Source of the DNA: Phytophthora quininea
Taxonomy: Eukaryota; Oomycota; Peronosporomycetes; Peronosporales; Peronosporaceae
DNA length: 64,000 nucleotides
Assembly (NCBI GenBank): GCA_011947345.1
Contig: JAAVTG010000538.1
Location: 124,001-188,000 of the forward strand
Direction: 5' to 3'
The first letter of the stretch is position 1. Each line of letters starts with the position of its first letter. A model generated the notes under the pieces. That model did no database searches. It saw nothing but the letters and a program-made list of their open reading frames with translations, and had not been told where the DNA came from. The translations under genes and the position numbers were made by a program. This document shows positions 10,360-21,810 of this stretch, piece by piece.

Positions 10360-11190
10360 GATTCTCCGTTGACGGGCACGTTGAGTTGTGAGGCGCTGGA
10401 TTGGCGCTCTCCCGGCCATGTGGACAAGAATGGTCCTGAGTAGAGCCGTTGGAAGAGCATGCAATAGCCGGCTATCAGCTGTCGCCGTTGACAGAGGACC
10501 CCCAGTGGAGCTGTTCGAAGGGGGCGGATGGCCACGCAGGACGCGCGAGATGGCTAATGGAGACCACGCCGAGAAAAATCCACCGTCGTGGGCGAGTGTT
10601 GACGCACCGTCAGAGTGGCGCAAACTGCCATCGCGAGGTCGTCTGCAGAGCCTCCCAATTGGATCCTGCGAGAGACCACGCAAGAACGAAATGCCTCATT
10701 CTGACTCAAGTCGGCGCCGCCAAGTCGCATGGCGGGGCAAACCCTGGATTCTCCACTGCTTCCGGTGGACTACGCCAAGATACTATTCATCCGTCTCGCG
10801 TAAACTGCCATTGGATAAGCCATGTTGATTCGAATCAACATGGCAAGAGCGCGAACCCACGGTCTTCGATAAACGAAAAGGACCAAGTTGCCATTGACAA
10901 CGAACTAGTAGATGAGGTAGATCGTATTCACGCAATAGTTTTTTTGTTTTCGGTTGAAAGGTGGTCGGGAGCCTGCAGCGCTTGGAAACAAGCTTTAGTA
11001 ACTGGTACCAGAACTTCAGTATTGAGCGGGGGAAGCACGGTGCAGGAAGCGAAAGCAAAGCGCAGAGTCCCATCCGTCCCTGGATTCCCATGTGGGGCGG
11101 ACGAATCGATAGATGACCGTGTGGTATGCTCACAGTTCCGTGACGTGAGGTTTAGCAGCGACGCTGCCCATTGGAATTGTTTACCCGACC
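10360..11190. other. Gene-free stretch with a perfect 26-bp palindrome
   Basis: 831 bp between the divergent genes G3 and G4. Open frames exist on both strands but none resembles the family or a known domain. The only structure noticed is the palindrome at 10819-10844. Confidence 0.5.
10819..10844. repeat. Perfect 26-bp palindrome
   Basis: GCCATGTTGATTC is followed directly by its reverse complement with no spacer. It lies in the shared upstream region of G3 and G4, about 460 bp from one start and 350 bp from the other. It could be a dimeric protein-binding site or a transposon footprint; nothing decides between these. Confidence 0.7.
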
Positions 11191-11898
11191 ATGCAAGACG
11201 ACTTGATGCCGCTCGACTCAATGCTGTCGTTCCTATCGCAACTCGATGTGCCTGGAGAATCCACCCCGCGCCAAAGTGATTACCGTCTCGACATGACCCT
11301 CGCGAGATACGACGAGATCCTGTTGTCCCCTCTCGGTCTGTCGAATGACTTCAACGCCGAAGAACTCTTTGCAGAGGTGGTCAAACCATCCTCCGTGGAA
11401 GACGATCAAGATCAGACGCCTCGGAAGAAGAAGAAGAAGAGGAAGGCCAAGAAGGTCAACAACCCCCACGACTCTCCGATAAGGAGCAGATCAGCAGCCT
11501 ACGTGAGACCGTCCGCACTCTGACAGCCGAATTGCAGTCGCTCAGACCGCAATGGCAAACGGTGGACGACTCCAATCGCCAACAACTGATCCCTCGCGGA
11601 GGCTCCCTGTGGCAGCAAATTGCGCTGCGGCAGCTCGAAAGCCGCCGGGATTCCGAGGAAGAGAACGCAAAGCTGAGAGAAATGTTCGCTCTGCAAGTGC
11701 ACGAAGCCAAGAACCTCAAGCGCATTCTGAAGCGACGAGCCAACCTCGAGGTAAGGCAGTTTGGGACCTTGTGGATGTTGTCAATAAGCTAATATTGTGC
11801 TGCAGAAACTCGAGGACATGATGGAGGTCAAGCAGCAGAAGCGCTTTACGTACAGAGTGGTCAAGAACAAGCGGGGTTGCGAAAGTAACGATCACTAA
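11191..11898 (+). CDS. G4: bZIP-only truncated family member
   Basis: Exons 11191-11750 and 11806-11898 (55-bp intron at the family position). It begins MQDDLMPLDSMLSFLSQLD, close to G5. The coiled coil lies out of frame with the start. Adding one C at the run 11463-11467 restores ...RLSDKEQISSLRETV... and gives about 217 aa. After the second coil the protein keeps only KLEDMMEVKQQK and a short tail before a stop, so the START-like domain is missing. Either a decayed copy of G5 or a genuine coiled-coil-only partner. The splice phase is intact, which argues against old decay. Confidence 0.6.
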
Positions 11899-12227
11899 AG
11901 ATCCTTCGTCGTCCAAGCTCAATGATTTGTCAAGTTGACAAACGAGTTCGCTCTCCGCTAGACATCGATGGGATCATAGTGTTCTAGTCATGGGAGTGGA
12001 AAACAGACTCGGTTAATATTGTAGGTGTGTAAGGTGTTTGCCAATCTCCTTTCGAGGCAGCGACTTGCTGTCATGAAGTCCTGCGTGTGCTGGTAGTCAG
12101 GATTCAGCCCATCCGGTCTCTCTTCCCGACCCTCGACAGGCTGCACCGCTCAGGACGAATCGCGCGATGACAGTTGGTAACTCACCACAGAGACGGCATG
12201 ACGTTAAATGGCGTCGTACACTCCAAA

Positions 12228-13609
12228 ATGCAGGACGATGCGGTGCCTGCGCTCGACTCGATGCTGTCGTTCCTCTCGCAGTTCGACCTGCCTGGAGATG
12301 GAACCCCACGCCAACGAGATGGTCTCATCGTACCTCGGATCGACGTCACCGATGCAGGCTTTGGCGAGCTACTGTTGTCGCCGCTCGGACTAACCCGTTC
12401 CAGTTCTGGCGAGTCCACGAACGGATTTAATGTCGACGAACTTCTCGCTGAATTGACGAAGCATTCCGACACGAGCGATGGAACATCATCCAGTGACGGT
12501 GCTCGTGCAGTCAAGAACCAAAAGAAGACCGGTAAGCCACCGCGAGTTTCGCATAAGGAGCAGATCTGTCACCTACGTGAGACCGTCAAGGAGCTGACGG
12601 TCGAGTTGCAGTCGCTCAGACCGCAATGGCAGTCAGAGGGAAACTCTGGAAAACAGCAGTTGATTCCTAGAGGCGGTTCGATGTGGCAGGAGATTGCGTC
12701 GAGACAGCTTGAACGTCGACGGGAATCCGAAGGAGAGAACGCGAAGCTGCGCGAGATGTTGGTCATTCAAGTGCGCGAAGCCAAGAACCTCAAGCGTGTG
12801 CTTAAACGACGAGCTAACATCGAGAGGCTTGAGGACATGATGGGCGTCAAACGGCAGAAGAGTTTGCTGTATACGGCGCCGAAAGACAACCCGCAAGTGT
12901 TCGCGAGCTTACTGCAGGACGCCGACGAGCTGTACGTCGGTGTGGATGCTCTTTTGAGGAGAAAGGGGTGTACAACCTGCCGTGTCCTGGTCGAAGTCGT
13001 GACGCCAAGTCAATGGTCGTCAACGGGGTGTTCTTGGAACTGAATCAACGCCACCGGATCCCGTTCGGCGCTCGAAAGACTTCACGAGCCATGTGGAAGG
13101 CTTTGAGTCGAATGGGCGTGCAGGGCGTCAAGAAAGCTCAAAAACACTCGCCCGACACGCACTACTACGGACACCACATTGAAGAGGAGAACAACACCCT
13201 CAGAATGAGCTTTTGTGTCGATCTACCGCCTGCTACGGGAAACAGAGCCGCTCAATTCCAAAACGTTGGCCGCAAGTACGTGGAGAACGACCGCGTGGTG
13301 TTCATCTACAAGACCTTGATGGGCCTAATTCCCTTCGAAAACAGCGCGAAAACGACTTTCCAGACTCGAACCACGCTGCAGATTGTAGTGCGTGAGGATG
13401 AAGAGCAAACGTCCATCCCTAGCGAGGACGGCGTCTCCATCATCGAGAGTCATTTCATCGCTACGAGGTACTGTAAAGAACCACCGACACCCGCCCAGAC
13501 GAACGTCAACGGACCCAACTTGGACACGGGCATTGCGACTTGGGACGCAGCCATCTCCGGGATCGTTCATCAAGTCGAGACGTTGGTACTGGACGACGCT
13601 CGAGAGTGA
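12228..13609 (+). CDS. G5: bZIP-like/START-like protein, intron lost, one frame break
   Basis: The start is set at 12228 to match G4 (MQDDAVPALDSMLSFLSQFD), although the frame is open from 12174. The family intron is precisely absent: RANIE runs straight into RLEDMMGVKRQK where G4 has an intron between the same residues. The frame breaks at the T4 run 12952-12955 in the START-like domain. One extra T joins ADELYVGVDAL to the YNLPCPGRSRDAK segment and gives about 460 aa. Other parts: basic stub GKPPRVSHKEQICHLRETV, second coil MWQEIASRQLERRRESEGEN, IPFGARKTSRAMW, and acidic C-terminal helix. Probably functional if the break is a sequencing deletion. Confidence 0.7.
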
Positions 13610-13824
13610 GAAAGTTTCTTACGATAAACGTCTCGATATCAATTCATTCTCGCTGCAGTGTTAGTAGCCACAGCTTTTCATGTCATGGCGAGACTCGTGA
13701 GGATTTGACTCACATCTGGCGGGCACAACGCCTGGATTTTCGGCCAGTCCAACTTGCTGTCGCAGCGAGAGAGGCACATCGCCTGGCACCGAGTCCGTTT
13801 AATCATTTGTACGTTTACTCAGTT

Positions 13825-15199
13825 ATGATGGAGCCGTTCGACGCCGTCTTGGCCTTCCTGTCCCAGTTCGACAGCGACGACCTGGTCGTGTCGACTCCGG
13901 CGCAGCTCTTGTCGCCGCTCGTTCAGACTGGAGACGTCGCCTTCCACTGGGACGAACTCTTCAAGAATGAAAAACAGTCGACAGGTACCGACATGAAAAG
14001 GAGTGAAGACAGCTCTGCGTCCTCGGACGATAGTGGTCAGACGACTGCAGTCGCCAAGCCCAAGCGCATCCGAGTCTCTCGCAAGCAGCAGATCGACAGT
14101 CTCCGAACAACGGTCCAAGAATTGAAGGACGAGTTGGCGTCGTTATCGTCGAGTCAAGTTGGAACTGGCGACCAACGCGAGTCCATGTGGCAGGAAGTTG
14201 CAGCGAGACAGCAGCAACGGCGTCACCAATCCGAGATGGAAAACGCTGAGCTGCGAGCCATGCTGGAGATCCAACTACAAGAAGCCAAGAACCTCAAACG
14301 CGTGCTCAAACGCCGCAACAAAATTGACGTACGAACTTGTCGCTCACTGCTGGGAATTGCTACGTTTACTGAGGTTGTGCTTGTTTGGTTTTCAGATGCT
14401 TGAGAATATGCTCGGCGTCAAAAAGCACAAGACGTTGCTGTATGACGAGCCGACAGATAACCCGCAAGTATTTGAACACATGCTGCAAGACACAGACGAG
14501 CTGTACGTCGGCGTGGACGCTCTCTTCGCCGAGAAAGGGGTCGTCGACTTGCCGTGTCCGGGTCGAAGTCGTATCGCTAAGCGCAACGTCACCGACGGCT
14601 TGTTTTTGGAGCTCTCTCAACGCCACGCAATGCCTTTCGGTCTTCAGGAGAGTGCCAAGGCTCTGTGGACAGCACTCGGTCAAATCGGCTTTGAAGGCAT
14701 GGAAAGTATTGGCGATATCGCCAAACGCGTCCAATTCCACGGCTACCACGCTGACGAGTCCAGTGATACCATGAAGGTCAGCTTCTTCGCCGAGACAATC
14801 AACCTAGGCGAAGTCAAAGGCGCTCGGTTCCGGAAAATCGTTCGCAAATACGTGGAACAGGACCGCGTCGTCTTCATCTGCAAGAACCTCATGGAGCCCA
14901 TTCTCTTCGACACGAACGAGCCGTCGGGTTTTCACTCCTGCACGACGTTGCAGCTGGTAGTGCGTCGACACGACCGCCAGACGCTGCAAACTGAAGGAAC
15001 GTCCATTGTCGAGAGCTACTTCAGTGCCACACGCTTCAGCGAGGGACTCCCCGTCCCGAAATTCGTCCCGACAGCACCCAACTTGGATGTCGGCATTGCA
15101 GCTTGGGACGAAGCCATCTCACGCATCGTCCACCAAGTCGAAAGCATCGTCATCGACGATTCCTCCAAGTTACCGTCACGTAAAGTGCTAACGACTTGA
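13825..15199 (+). CDS. G6: bZIP-like/START-like family protein
   Basis: Exons 13825-14328 and 14396-15199 (67-bp phase-0 intron) give about 435 aa without a break. Two ATGs are adjacent (13825 and 13828). The acidic N-terminus is short (about 75 aa). The basic stub is AKPKRIRVSRKQQIDSLRTT, and the second coil is MWQEVAARQQQRRHQSEMEN. The C-terminal domain carries DELYVGVDALFAEKG, LPCPGRS, MPFGLQESAKALW, a central basic strand (FRKIVRKYVEQDRVVFICK) and the final IVHQVESIVIDDS helix. It is closest to G5 and G2, and the three form a subgroup marked by the PCPGR motif. Confidence 0.87.
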
Positions 15200-15339
15200 G
15201 TTTAATTCATTGTACGTGTCGTTAGCCTTCTACTTCGTGTTCAACACTAGTAATTCCTTATCACTGGGATAGTTCTCTGCGTCAGCACAAGTGATTTGTC
15301 CTCATAATTGTGGTGGTTGCTTCAGGTCATCAACCTGCA

Positions 15340-16591
15340 GAGGTTTTGGATGAAGATTGGTTCGCTGCGATGAACGAACTGCTTGACAACGTAAAAAGTA
15401 GTGGCGGTGGTCTACCAAACCGAAGCAAAAGACTTGCCATTTACGCAGAATGAAGAGGCTATTCTGCTAGTTGTGTCAAGGCATATCCGCGTCGTCGATG
15501 TTCTACCCGGGAAGAAAGAGCTCGAATATTTACGCAAGAAGGTCAAGGAGATGGAAGACACTCTATTGGAACTCAAAAGCATTTCGGAAAGCGACAGTTC
15601 TAGTGACGAAGCCAAGTCGACTCCACCCGAAAATGAAGACCAAGTTACTCTTCGGAGAAACCTGGCTGAACGACAGAAGCAGCAACGGCAGCATGTCGAG
15701 ACGGAGAACGGCAAACTTCGCGACAAGCTCAAGGCACAGGTTGGGATGACGAAAAGTCTACAGCACAGCACATTCTGAGCAAGCGAGACCGAGACAACGA
15801 GGTAAGAACATCTTTGTACTGTCGTTCTGGATCGTACTTCACCTGTGTGGTTCTGCAGAATACTACGCCATCTTCCAAACGAGCTCGGCCTCAAATACAG
15901 TCAAAATTGAGCGGAAACCTTTTCGACGACATGGTCAAGTTTCTGGAGACGTTGTAGAGCAGCGTATTGTACCAGTTGCGGTATCGATCTCGAACCCAAC
16001 AATTCGCACACGTGATGTCAACTACACCCGTGAAGATGGCATGTTTCTGGAGTTCAAGAACGGTAAACTGTTCCCGTTCCGTGTGGACGCTACGAGCAGA
16101 GTGATCTGGAGATTTATGACGGAGACTGGCGTCAAATACAACAACTACATCGAAGAGGTCAGTAAACACCTACTATCCAAGTTTTGGAGACTAAACTTTG
16201 TTTTGCACGTGGAGATGCCATATTACAGAAGTTTGGTGTTGAGATCAACACACGAGCGCTGCCGTTGTTTTGTACGGTAGATCGTCGGTATTTCGAGAGC
16301 GATCGAGTTGTCGTTGTGTGTCATACAGTAATTGACGAGGTGCATTTCCCTGGAGCGTGAAGCGGAGGCCTCATGTGCCAAAAATCCGATTGGGTGGTGC
16401 TCTCCAAAGCTGGCGACTCGGTGACATTAAGTCAAAGCTACTTGACGATCACTCCTGACATCGATATTGATTCCAATTCGCAGCGGAAAGCTGGTGCGTT
16501 GACGGATTTCGTGCTCCAGTCAAGAGAAGACGTTGAGGTCGGCAATGACACAATTATTGAGACCATGCTCATTGAGGAAGCGTCCAAGTGA
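15340..16591 (+). pseudogene. G7: decayed bZIP-like/START-like family member
   Basis: Pieces in order resemble G3: a coiled coil GKKELEYLRKKVKEMEDTL (from about 15505), second coil to about 15801, intron to 15859, a START-like piece with FLEFKNGKLFPFRVDATSR (about 16041-16155), another intron, and the C-terminal piece SLTI-TPDIDID...TDFVLQSRED ending at 16591. Both intron borders survive. No ATG or acidic N-terminus fits, there are at least two frame switches, and an in-frame TGA stands near 16360. The frame switches could be base-loss errors like those elsewhere, but the missing start and the stop make decay the better reading. Confidence 0.65.
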
Positions 16592-16780
16592 AATAGATGA
16601 TTGCTCGAAGTGAGTTTATCAACAATAAACAATTCACCGCATTTCGTATGGATCGAGCAGATGGTATTTTTCTTTGGATAAAGTGTTCTGATCCAAACGT
16701 CTTAGTGTCATGAGGTGCGTGTTTTTTCTCTGCTCTCCCCTTTGTTCAGTTCACTGTCGAATTCTTCCTACCACGCCAAG

Positions 16781-17968
16781 ATGGCTTCTACATGGATGTA
16801 TTATGGAGACGACTGGACCAGGTTACAAGAAGCGCTCGCCTTTGTTTCGTCGGCGTTCGACCTGGACGACCAACCAATAGGCGATGTCTTTATCGCGTCA
16901 GATTCCCCAACAACTTTCCCCGATCTGATGGCTAGTGAATTGACGAGTTTGGCGCCTTCATCTACCCCAGACAAGCGAATCATCAAGCCAAAGGCTTATC
17001 CACGGAAACGAGGCACCTCCCGAAAGCAAGAAGTGCTGCATCTACGCGATGAAGTCAAGTTTCTGGAAGTGCAGCTCGTCCAGCTTCGAGAGAGAAGGAA
17101 TACCTTTGCAAGGCAACCGATTGCAGCATCACTGCAAGTCTCCCTTTGGAAAGATGTAGCAACAAGACAACTCAGCCAAAGGCAGCTCTCGGAAGACAAC
17201 AACACGCAACTTCGAACGAAACTAGCCGCGCAAATTCGTATGGCCAAAAGCTTAATGCGAACACTTCACAAGCGATCGACAGAGCTAGTAAGTCACCGGC
17301 CGAAAACAGTTGAACATCCCGAGCGAACCATCAAGACGCCCGACTTTGACGGACTGTTGCTGAGCATGGAAAACATGTACCTCCAGAGCGACGATGTGTT
17401 AGCTCACAGTCCAGTGGCTTCCCTGGGCAACCCGCTTATCCGTCGAGACGAGATCAAACACACTCGTTTAGGCCAATACATCGAGTTCCATGATTGCAGG
17501 TTCGTGCCGTTCAGCTTGGAGATCGCGAGTCGATCCAAGTGGCGCTTCCTGCGAGAAAGTAGCAGTCCGACTACGGTCTACAACGACGACCGTCGAGACG
17601 GTCTTGGGAACAATATCCTTCGCTCCTTCGACGTCGAGATCACAACAAAGAAAGGATCTACCAAGATGCAAGGCCATCAAGTCATGAAGCAATTTTTCCA
17701 AGAGGACAGCGTCGTGATTGTCCGTCGAGCTGTGGTGAGACCCATTGCAGGTGATACGAGCTGCGGGACATTCATCGAGACCGGTTGGATGCGACTGAAG
17801 TCCTTACCAGGCGAGTCAGCTACACTCTTGCAAGGTTTTTCAACCATCTTGCCTCAGACACACGGCGCAGTCATTCCGGACTGGATGGTGGCGCCACGTA
17901 AAGCTATGGAGGAGAGAGCGTTCCAAGTCTTCGAAAACATTCTGTTCGAGGAAGCTGCAAAGCAATAA
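16781..17968 (+). CDS. G8: single-exon bZIP-like/START-like family protein
   Basis: Uninterrupted 395-residue frame from the ATG at 16781; an upstream in-frame ATG at 16715 would add 22 hydrophobic residues and is less likely. Basic stub and coil: RKRGTSRKQEVLHLRDEVKF. Second coil: LWKDVATRQLSQRQLSEDNN. C-terminal START-like domain with FVPFSLEIASRSKWRFL and an acidic end. Both family introns are absent. A perfect donor-like GTAAGT survives in frame at the first intron position (about 17289), reading V-S after HKRSTEL. It sits 21 bp from the convergent WrbA gene. Confidence 0.87.
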   Translation: MASTWMYYGDDWTRLQEALAFVSSAFDLDDQPIGDVFIASDSPTTFPDLMASELTSLAPSSTPDKRIIKPKAYPRKRGTSRKQEVLHLRDEVKFLEVQLVQLRERRNTFARQPIAASLQVSLWKDVATRQLSQRQLSEDNNTQLRTKLAAQIRMAKSLMRTLHKRSTELVSHRPKTVEHPERTIKTPDFDGLLLSMENMYLQSDDVLAHSPVASLGNPLIRRDEIKHTRLGQYIEFHDCRFVPFSLEIASRSKWRFLRESSSPTTVYNDDRRDGLGNNILRSFDVEITTKKGSTKMQGHQVMKQFFQEDSVVIVRRAVVRPIAGDTSCGTFIETGWMRLKSLPGESATLLQGFSTILPQTHGAVIPDWMVAPRKAMEERAFQVFENILFEEAAKQ

Positions 17969-17989
17969 GCAGTTTAATCCACTACCAGT

Positions 17990-18592
17990 CTACGCGGACA
18001 GCTTCTTGGTGATCTCGGCGAAGCTTTGGCCTTGAATCTCGGCGATCTCAAGCTCCAAAGCGGACGGCTGGCGAGACTTGTCGCTGTTGGCGATGGTGCC
18101 AGCTCCCCACAGACTCCCGCCGTGCATCTCGTCGTTGCAGTCCATGATGGGCGATCGGAATCCGACCGGTACGAACACCATGCCGTGGTGAGCAATGAAG
18201 GGCATGGTGCTCATCGCAGTGGTCTCTTGACCGCCACCTTGGGACGCCGAGCTGAAGAAGACACCGCACGGTTTGCCGATCAGAGATCCCTTAACCCAGA
18301 GGCCTCCGCAGGCGTCGAACAGAGCCTTCATCTGAGCCGGAGCCATGCCAAAGTGCGACGGGAAGCCCAGGAGGATTCCGTCAGCGTCTTGCAGCACTTG
18401 GGGCGTGGCGATCGGCAGGTCGGACTTGGCAGGAGCGTGGAGTCTCGTTAAAAGCTCTTCATCCAGCGTCTCCTTCACTTGGAAGAGTTGGGCGTCCACT
18501 CCTGGCACAGAGTTGACTCCAGCCTTGATAGCCGTCGCCAGCTTGCCGACATGACCGAACAAAGAGTAGAAGACGATCGCGATCTTCGTCAT
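17990..18592 (-). CDS. wrbA-like: WrbA-type NAD(P)H:quinone oxidoreductase, copy 1
   Basis: 200 aa, the usual size for type IV NAD(P)H:quinone oxidoreductases. These are tetrameric FMN enzymes of the flavodoxin fold that reduce quinones by two electrons and so limit redox cycling. Seen here: the N-terminal strand and FMN phosphate loop (IAIVFYSLFGHVGKLA), the GFPSHFGMAPAQMKALFD segment and the GGGQETT loop around the flavin, all conserved with the copy at 26941. Start MTKIAIV. No targeting peptide, so probably cytosolic. Convergent with G8. The two copies differ at many residues and so are not a recent duplication. Confidence 0.93.
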   Translation of the reverse strand: MTKIAIVFYSLFGHVGKLATAIKAGVNSVPGVDAQLFQVKETLDEELLTRLHAPAKSDLPIATPQVLQDADGILLGFPSHFGMAPAQMKALFDACGGLWVKGSLIGKPCGVFFSSASQGGGQETTAMSTMPFIAHHGMVFVPVGFRSPIMDCNDEMHGGSLWGAGTIANSDKSRQPSALELEIAEIQGQSFAEITKKLSA

Positions 18593-18780
18593 GGCGCTGA
18601 TTGAAGTACTTAGTGCTTGGCAAATTGGTTAATGAGCTGAAATGGCAACATCTTGTCTTGATAGTCGAGACCGCTTCAACTTTGTTACATGCACTCTGTT
18701 GGTGCGTAAGCGGATCGGTGGGCTAAGCGATTACGCACCAACTGCCGTTGACTGGGTTTCAGTATCCTGTCGCCTTACAA

Positions 18781-20366
18781 TTAGGCAGTCGACTGCATCG
18801 CTTCCTCGATGAGACTGTCCTCAACCGTTTGGTGGATCCCTTCGAGGTTTTCCAGGTAGGAGCCCGTCACGATTTCCGTGAGCAGCATCACTTCTTCGTG
18901 GGTATGCGGCAGCGCATCAGGAAGTTGCGTCGTCACTCGAACACACGACTGCACGATCGTCGACTCTGTTTCCTCTGGAAGACGCTCCACCAACGTCCAC
19001 CCAGCGTCTCGAAGGCGCAAGCTTTGAGCCGCACTTAGCGACCCTTCCGTCGTGGTCTCACAGGCCCATACAAACACGAATCTGTGCTGCTCGATGAACC
19101 GCTTTACTACGAAATAGGCGTCTTTCAGCACTTGATGCTTTTGGTGTTGAATCGTGAACGCCATCTTGGCCGACAGCGTGTCTTCCGTACCGTCAGCAAG
19201 CTGCAAAGCCGTAGTTAGCGATAGGATCCATTTTGCTACACTTCCTACGTACGGAGTAGTGGCCATCTCGAAGCTTAAACTGCGGTTGAGCCATGCAGTG
19301 CCAAAACTTGGTCGCTGTTCGGTTCATTTCGAACGGAACAACTTTTGAGCACAGGAATTCCATGAACATGCCGTTGTTGCCGTCAGGCTTGACTTGCACG
19401 TGCTCGCCTTCCACTTTTTGACTAGCATACGTGTTTTGTTGGAACACCGAGTCCGTGTCGGTGTATTGGTGGTCTAGCTGCAGCAGAAGCCTGTCGAACA
19501 CTGCTCGTTCGGATTCATTCACCAGCCGCACGCGCTTCCGCTCGGCAACCAGAGCTCCAGCCTCCTAAAGCATATACAAAACACCGTTACTTCTGCTTTA
19601 CACTCCCCACAGAGCATTCTACTGGCACCTCCAACGCAGACCGCTTCCGTAGCAGCTTCTCCAGGTTGTGGATGATGGCGATCTTCCCCTCGACCATCTT
19701 TCTGAGCTTGTTGTTCTCTCTCTCCGCTCGCTTCTTGCCTTCCAGTTGACGACGAGCCACTTTCCTCCACACCGACACGGCACCTCGCTCATCCAACGTC
19801 GGCTCGCTATCGTCTACTTCAGCGTCTTTAGTTTTGAGCTGCGTCAATTCATCTTCCAGCTCTTTCGCCTTGACACGTAGGTAGTCCAGTTCATCTTTGC
19901 GTCGCTTTCGACGGGGCTTGACGGTTGGCAGTTGTTGGGGTGGGGTCTGTACTTCGCTATTGCTGCTACCCGTAGGGTCATCCGACCCAGACACCACATT
20001 AATTATCTCGCTATTAGCGCCCGACGGTTGCTCCTGCAGCTCTGAAGGTTGAGGGGATAGCAATCTCGGGTCCAGTTCAACTGAGACTAATTCTGACGTC
20101 TCCAAGACGTTCTTACCGACCGGACCTAGTGGAATTGGGTCATCCTCGAACTGCAGCAGCTCGTCCAGCGAGGGGATTTCCTCTGTTGGCATCGGCAGTG
20201 GGTTGCAATTCGGGACTGTGTCAATGGAGTCCAAATCGTCGAGCGTGGAGACGTTGTCGACGCTGTAAAGATCACTCAGTAGTTGCGTTGCATCCGAGTG
20301 GACAATGTCGAGCCCTTCGCTGCTTGAACGGCGCAGCGGATCGCCCAGAATCGACGGAGACGCCAT
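18781..20366 (-). CDS. G9: bZIP-like/START-like family protein
   Basis: Three exons: 20366 to 19623 (or 19629), 19564-19253 and 19200-18781, giving about 490 aa. The first donor is uncertain (GTAGAA or GTGCCA, both phase 0); the second intron is 52 bp. The long acidic N-terminus (about 170 aa) is rich in Asp, Ser and Pro. Basic stub TVKPRRKRRKDELDYLRVKA is one of the most basic in the cluster and is followed by heptads. Second coil: VWRKVARRQLEGKKRAEREN. The START-like domain has the pattern FMEFLCSKVVPFEMNRTATK. ATG 20366 is the first in-frame ATG; the frame is open a little upstream but without another ATG. Confidence 0.85.
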
Positions 20367-20666
20367 GACGAAGTCAGCGCCGGATAAGGAATGTTTGTCA
20401 GAAAACAAACAATTACTGTTTTAGCCAAAACATTACAGGTCATAGACGAACTCGAATAGAGGCCTCTAACTTCAACTTGGACACGATGGTATGGCAGTAA
20501 GAGGGGCTCCAGGAGCGAAGCACAAGATGAAGGAAGCCGATTTCAAGATGAAAGAGCCATATATTACGCAGTGTTCGAGTGCTCAAACACCTAAAAGTTT
20601 CGCCACATAGCTACAACTACGTAAAGCGAAAGCAACGCTTTGCTGACATGGAGAACGTCCTGCAGC

Positions 20667-21810
20667 CTACAGCATCTTGGACTTGAGCTCGGCAAAGGCC
20701 TTGAGCGGCTCGTCACCCTCCGGGTCGACAATGTCAGCGAGTTTGCCCTTGGCACGAGCATCTTTCATGCGGTGCCAGATGGCCGTAGCACGCTTGCGCT
20801 CCGTGATGAGACCGAAGAGCGCGAACAGGTCGATGATCTGCTTGGTCGGGTTGAACTGCAGGAACTCGCCCTCGCCGGTGGAGTAGTCGTACGGGAACTT
20901 GTGGTGCCAGTTGTGCCAGCCCTCGCCCAGCGCTAAGACGGACACGAACCAGTTGTCACGGGGGCAGATCGTCGAGTCATACTCGGCCGTGCCGTAAAAG
21001 TGTGTGGCGCTGTTGACACACCACGTGGCGTGCAGCACGAGCACGTAGCGCAGGAAGCCGCACACAAACAGCGCGTTGAACCACGTCTCGTTCGAGTACT
21101 TCATAGCCACCATCATCGGGAACACGAAGCACATGAAGAGGTTGCCCCACGGGTTGAGCTTCTCCTGCAGCACGACGGTCCAGTCGGCCCACAGATCGTC
21201 GTAGTTGAGCCCTTCACCAGCCTTCACAACCTTGGGGTCCTTCTTGACCAGCAACCAGCCCATGTGCGCGAAGAAGAAGCCACGACCAGAGTTGTGCGGG
21301 TCGGCACTCGTGTCCGAGTACTTGTGGTGCACGCGGTGGTCACGACTCCAGTGGAAGATGGTGCCTTGGTTGGCCATGGCGTTGCACAGCATGAGGAAGA
21401 AGCGCACGAGGCCGTTGGCCTTGTAGCTGCGGTGCGCCCACAAACGGTGCGCCCCCATGGTGATGCCCAGTCCGTTGAGTACGTAGAGCCCCGCGAGCCA
21501 GTAGTACGTGGACGTATTGCACTCGGGGAGACACGTGAGCCCGACGACGGCGCCGATGTGCACCAGACTCAGGTAGTAGACCATGAACCAGTTGGCGTTA
21601 CGGTAGTGCTCGGCCCAGGCCACCATTGCTTGTCGAGGAAGTTGGAACTTGGAGCGGACGTGCGTACGAAGACGGGAATTGGACAATGAGCTGTCGACGG
21701 CCTCGGGTTTCCAATCCGTCGGTGCATTTGCAGGGCGGAAGGCTTCAGTACCGCCAGTCGATGTCACGCTTGGAGCGCCCTCAATGTCATCGCCATTTAA
21801 CGGCAACCGG
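20667..21810 (-). CDS. Acyl-CoA delta-9-type fatty acid desaturase (5' end unresolved)
   Basis: Integral ER-membrane di-iron desaturase that would introduce a cis double bond into a saturated acyl-CoA. The three histidine boxes are visible: HRLWAH, HRVHH and HNWHH, plus the NSATHFYG segment before the third. Hydrophobic pairs lie at YYLSLVHIGAVVGL / YWLAGLYVLNGLGI and further on at NLFMCFVFPMMVAM. About 380 residues, typical for the family without a cytochrome b5 domain. The frame has no ATG before the first box region except a late Met. A good acceptor (TTTCTTTGCAG) ends at 21811, so an upstream first exon is likely, possibly in 21850-22050. No frame break. Confidence 0.88.

Noticed and set aside
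10449..11279. Long plus-strand frame of 276 codons upstream of G4
   Set aside because: No ATG in a good context, odd composition, and it runs across the G4 start in another frame; no paralogue in the cluster has it.
12228..13609. Calling G5 a pseudogene
   Set aside because: Only one base is missing in a T run, the rest of the frame is conserved to the end, and the same class of break occurs across the window.
21000..21689. 229-codon plus-strand frame opposite the desaturase
   Set aside because: Antisense shadow in a GC-rich exon; rich in His/Val/Arg, no domain.
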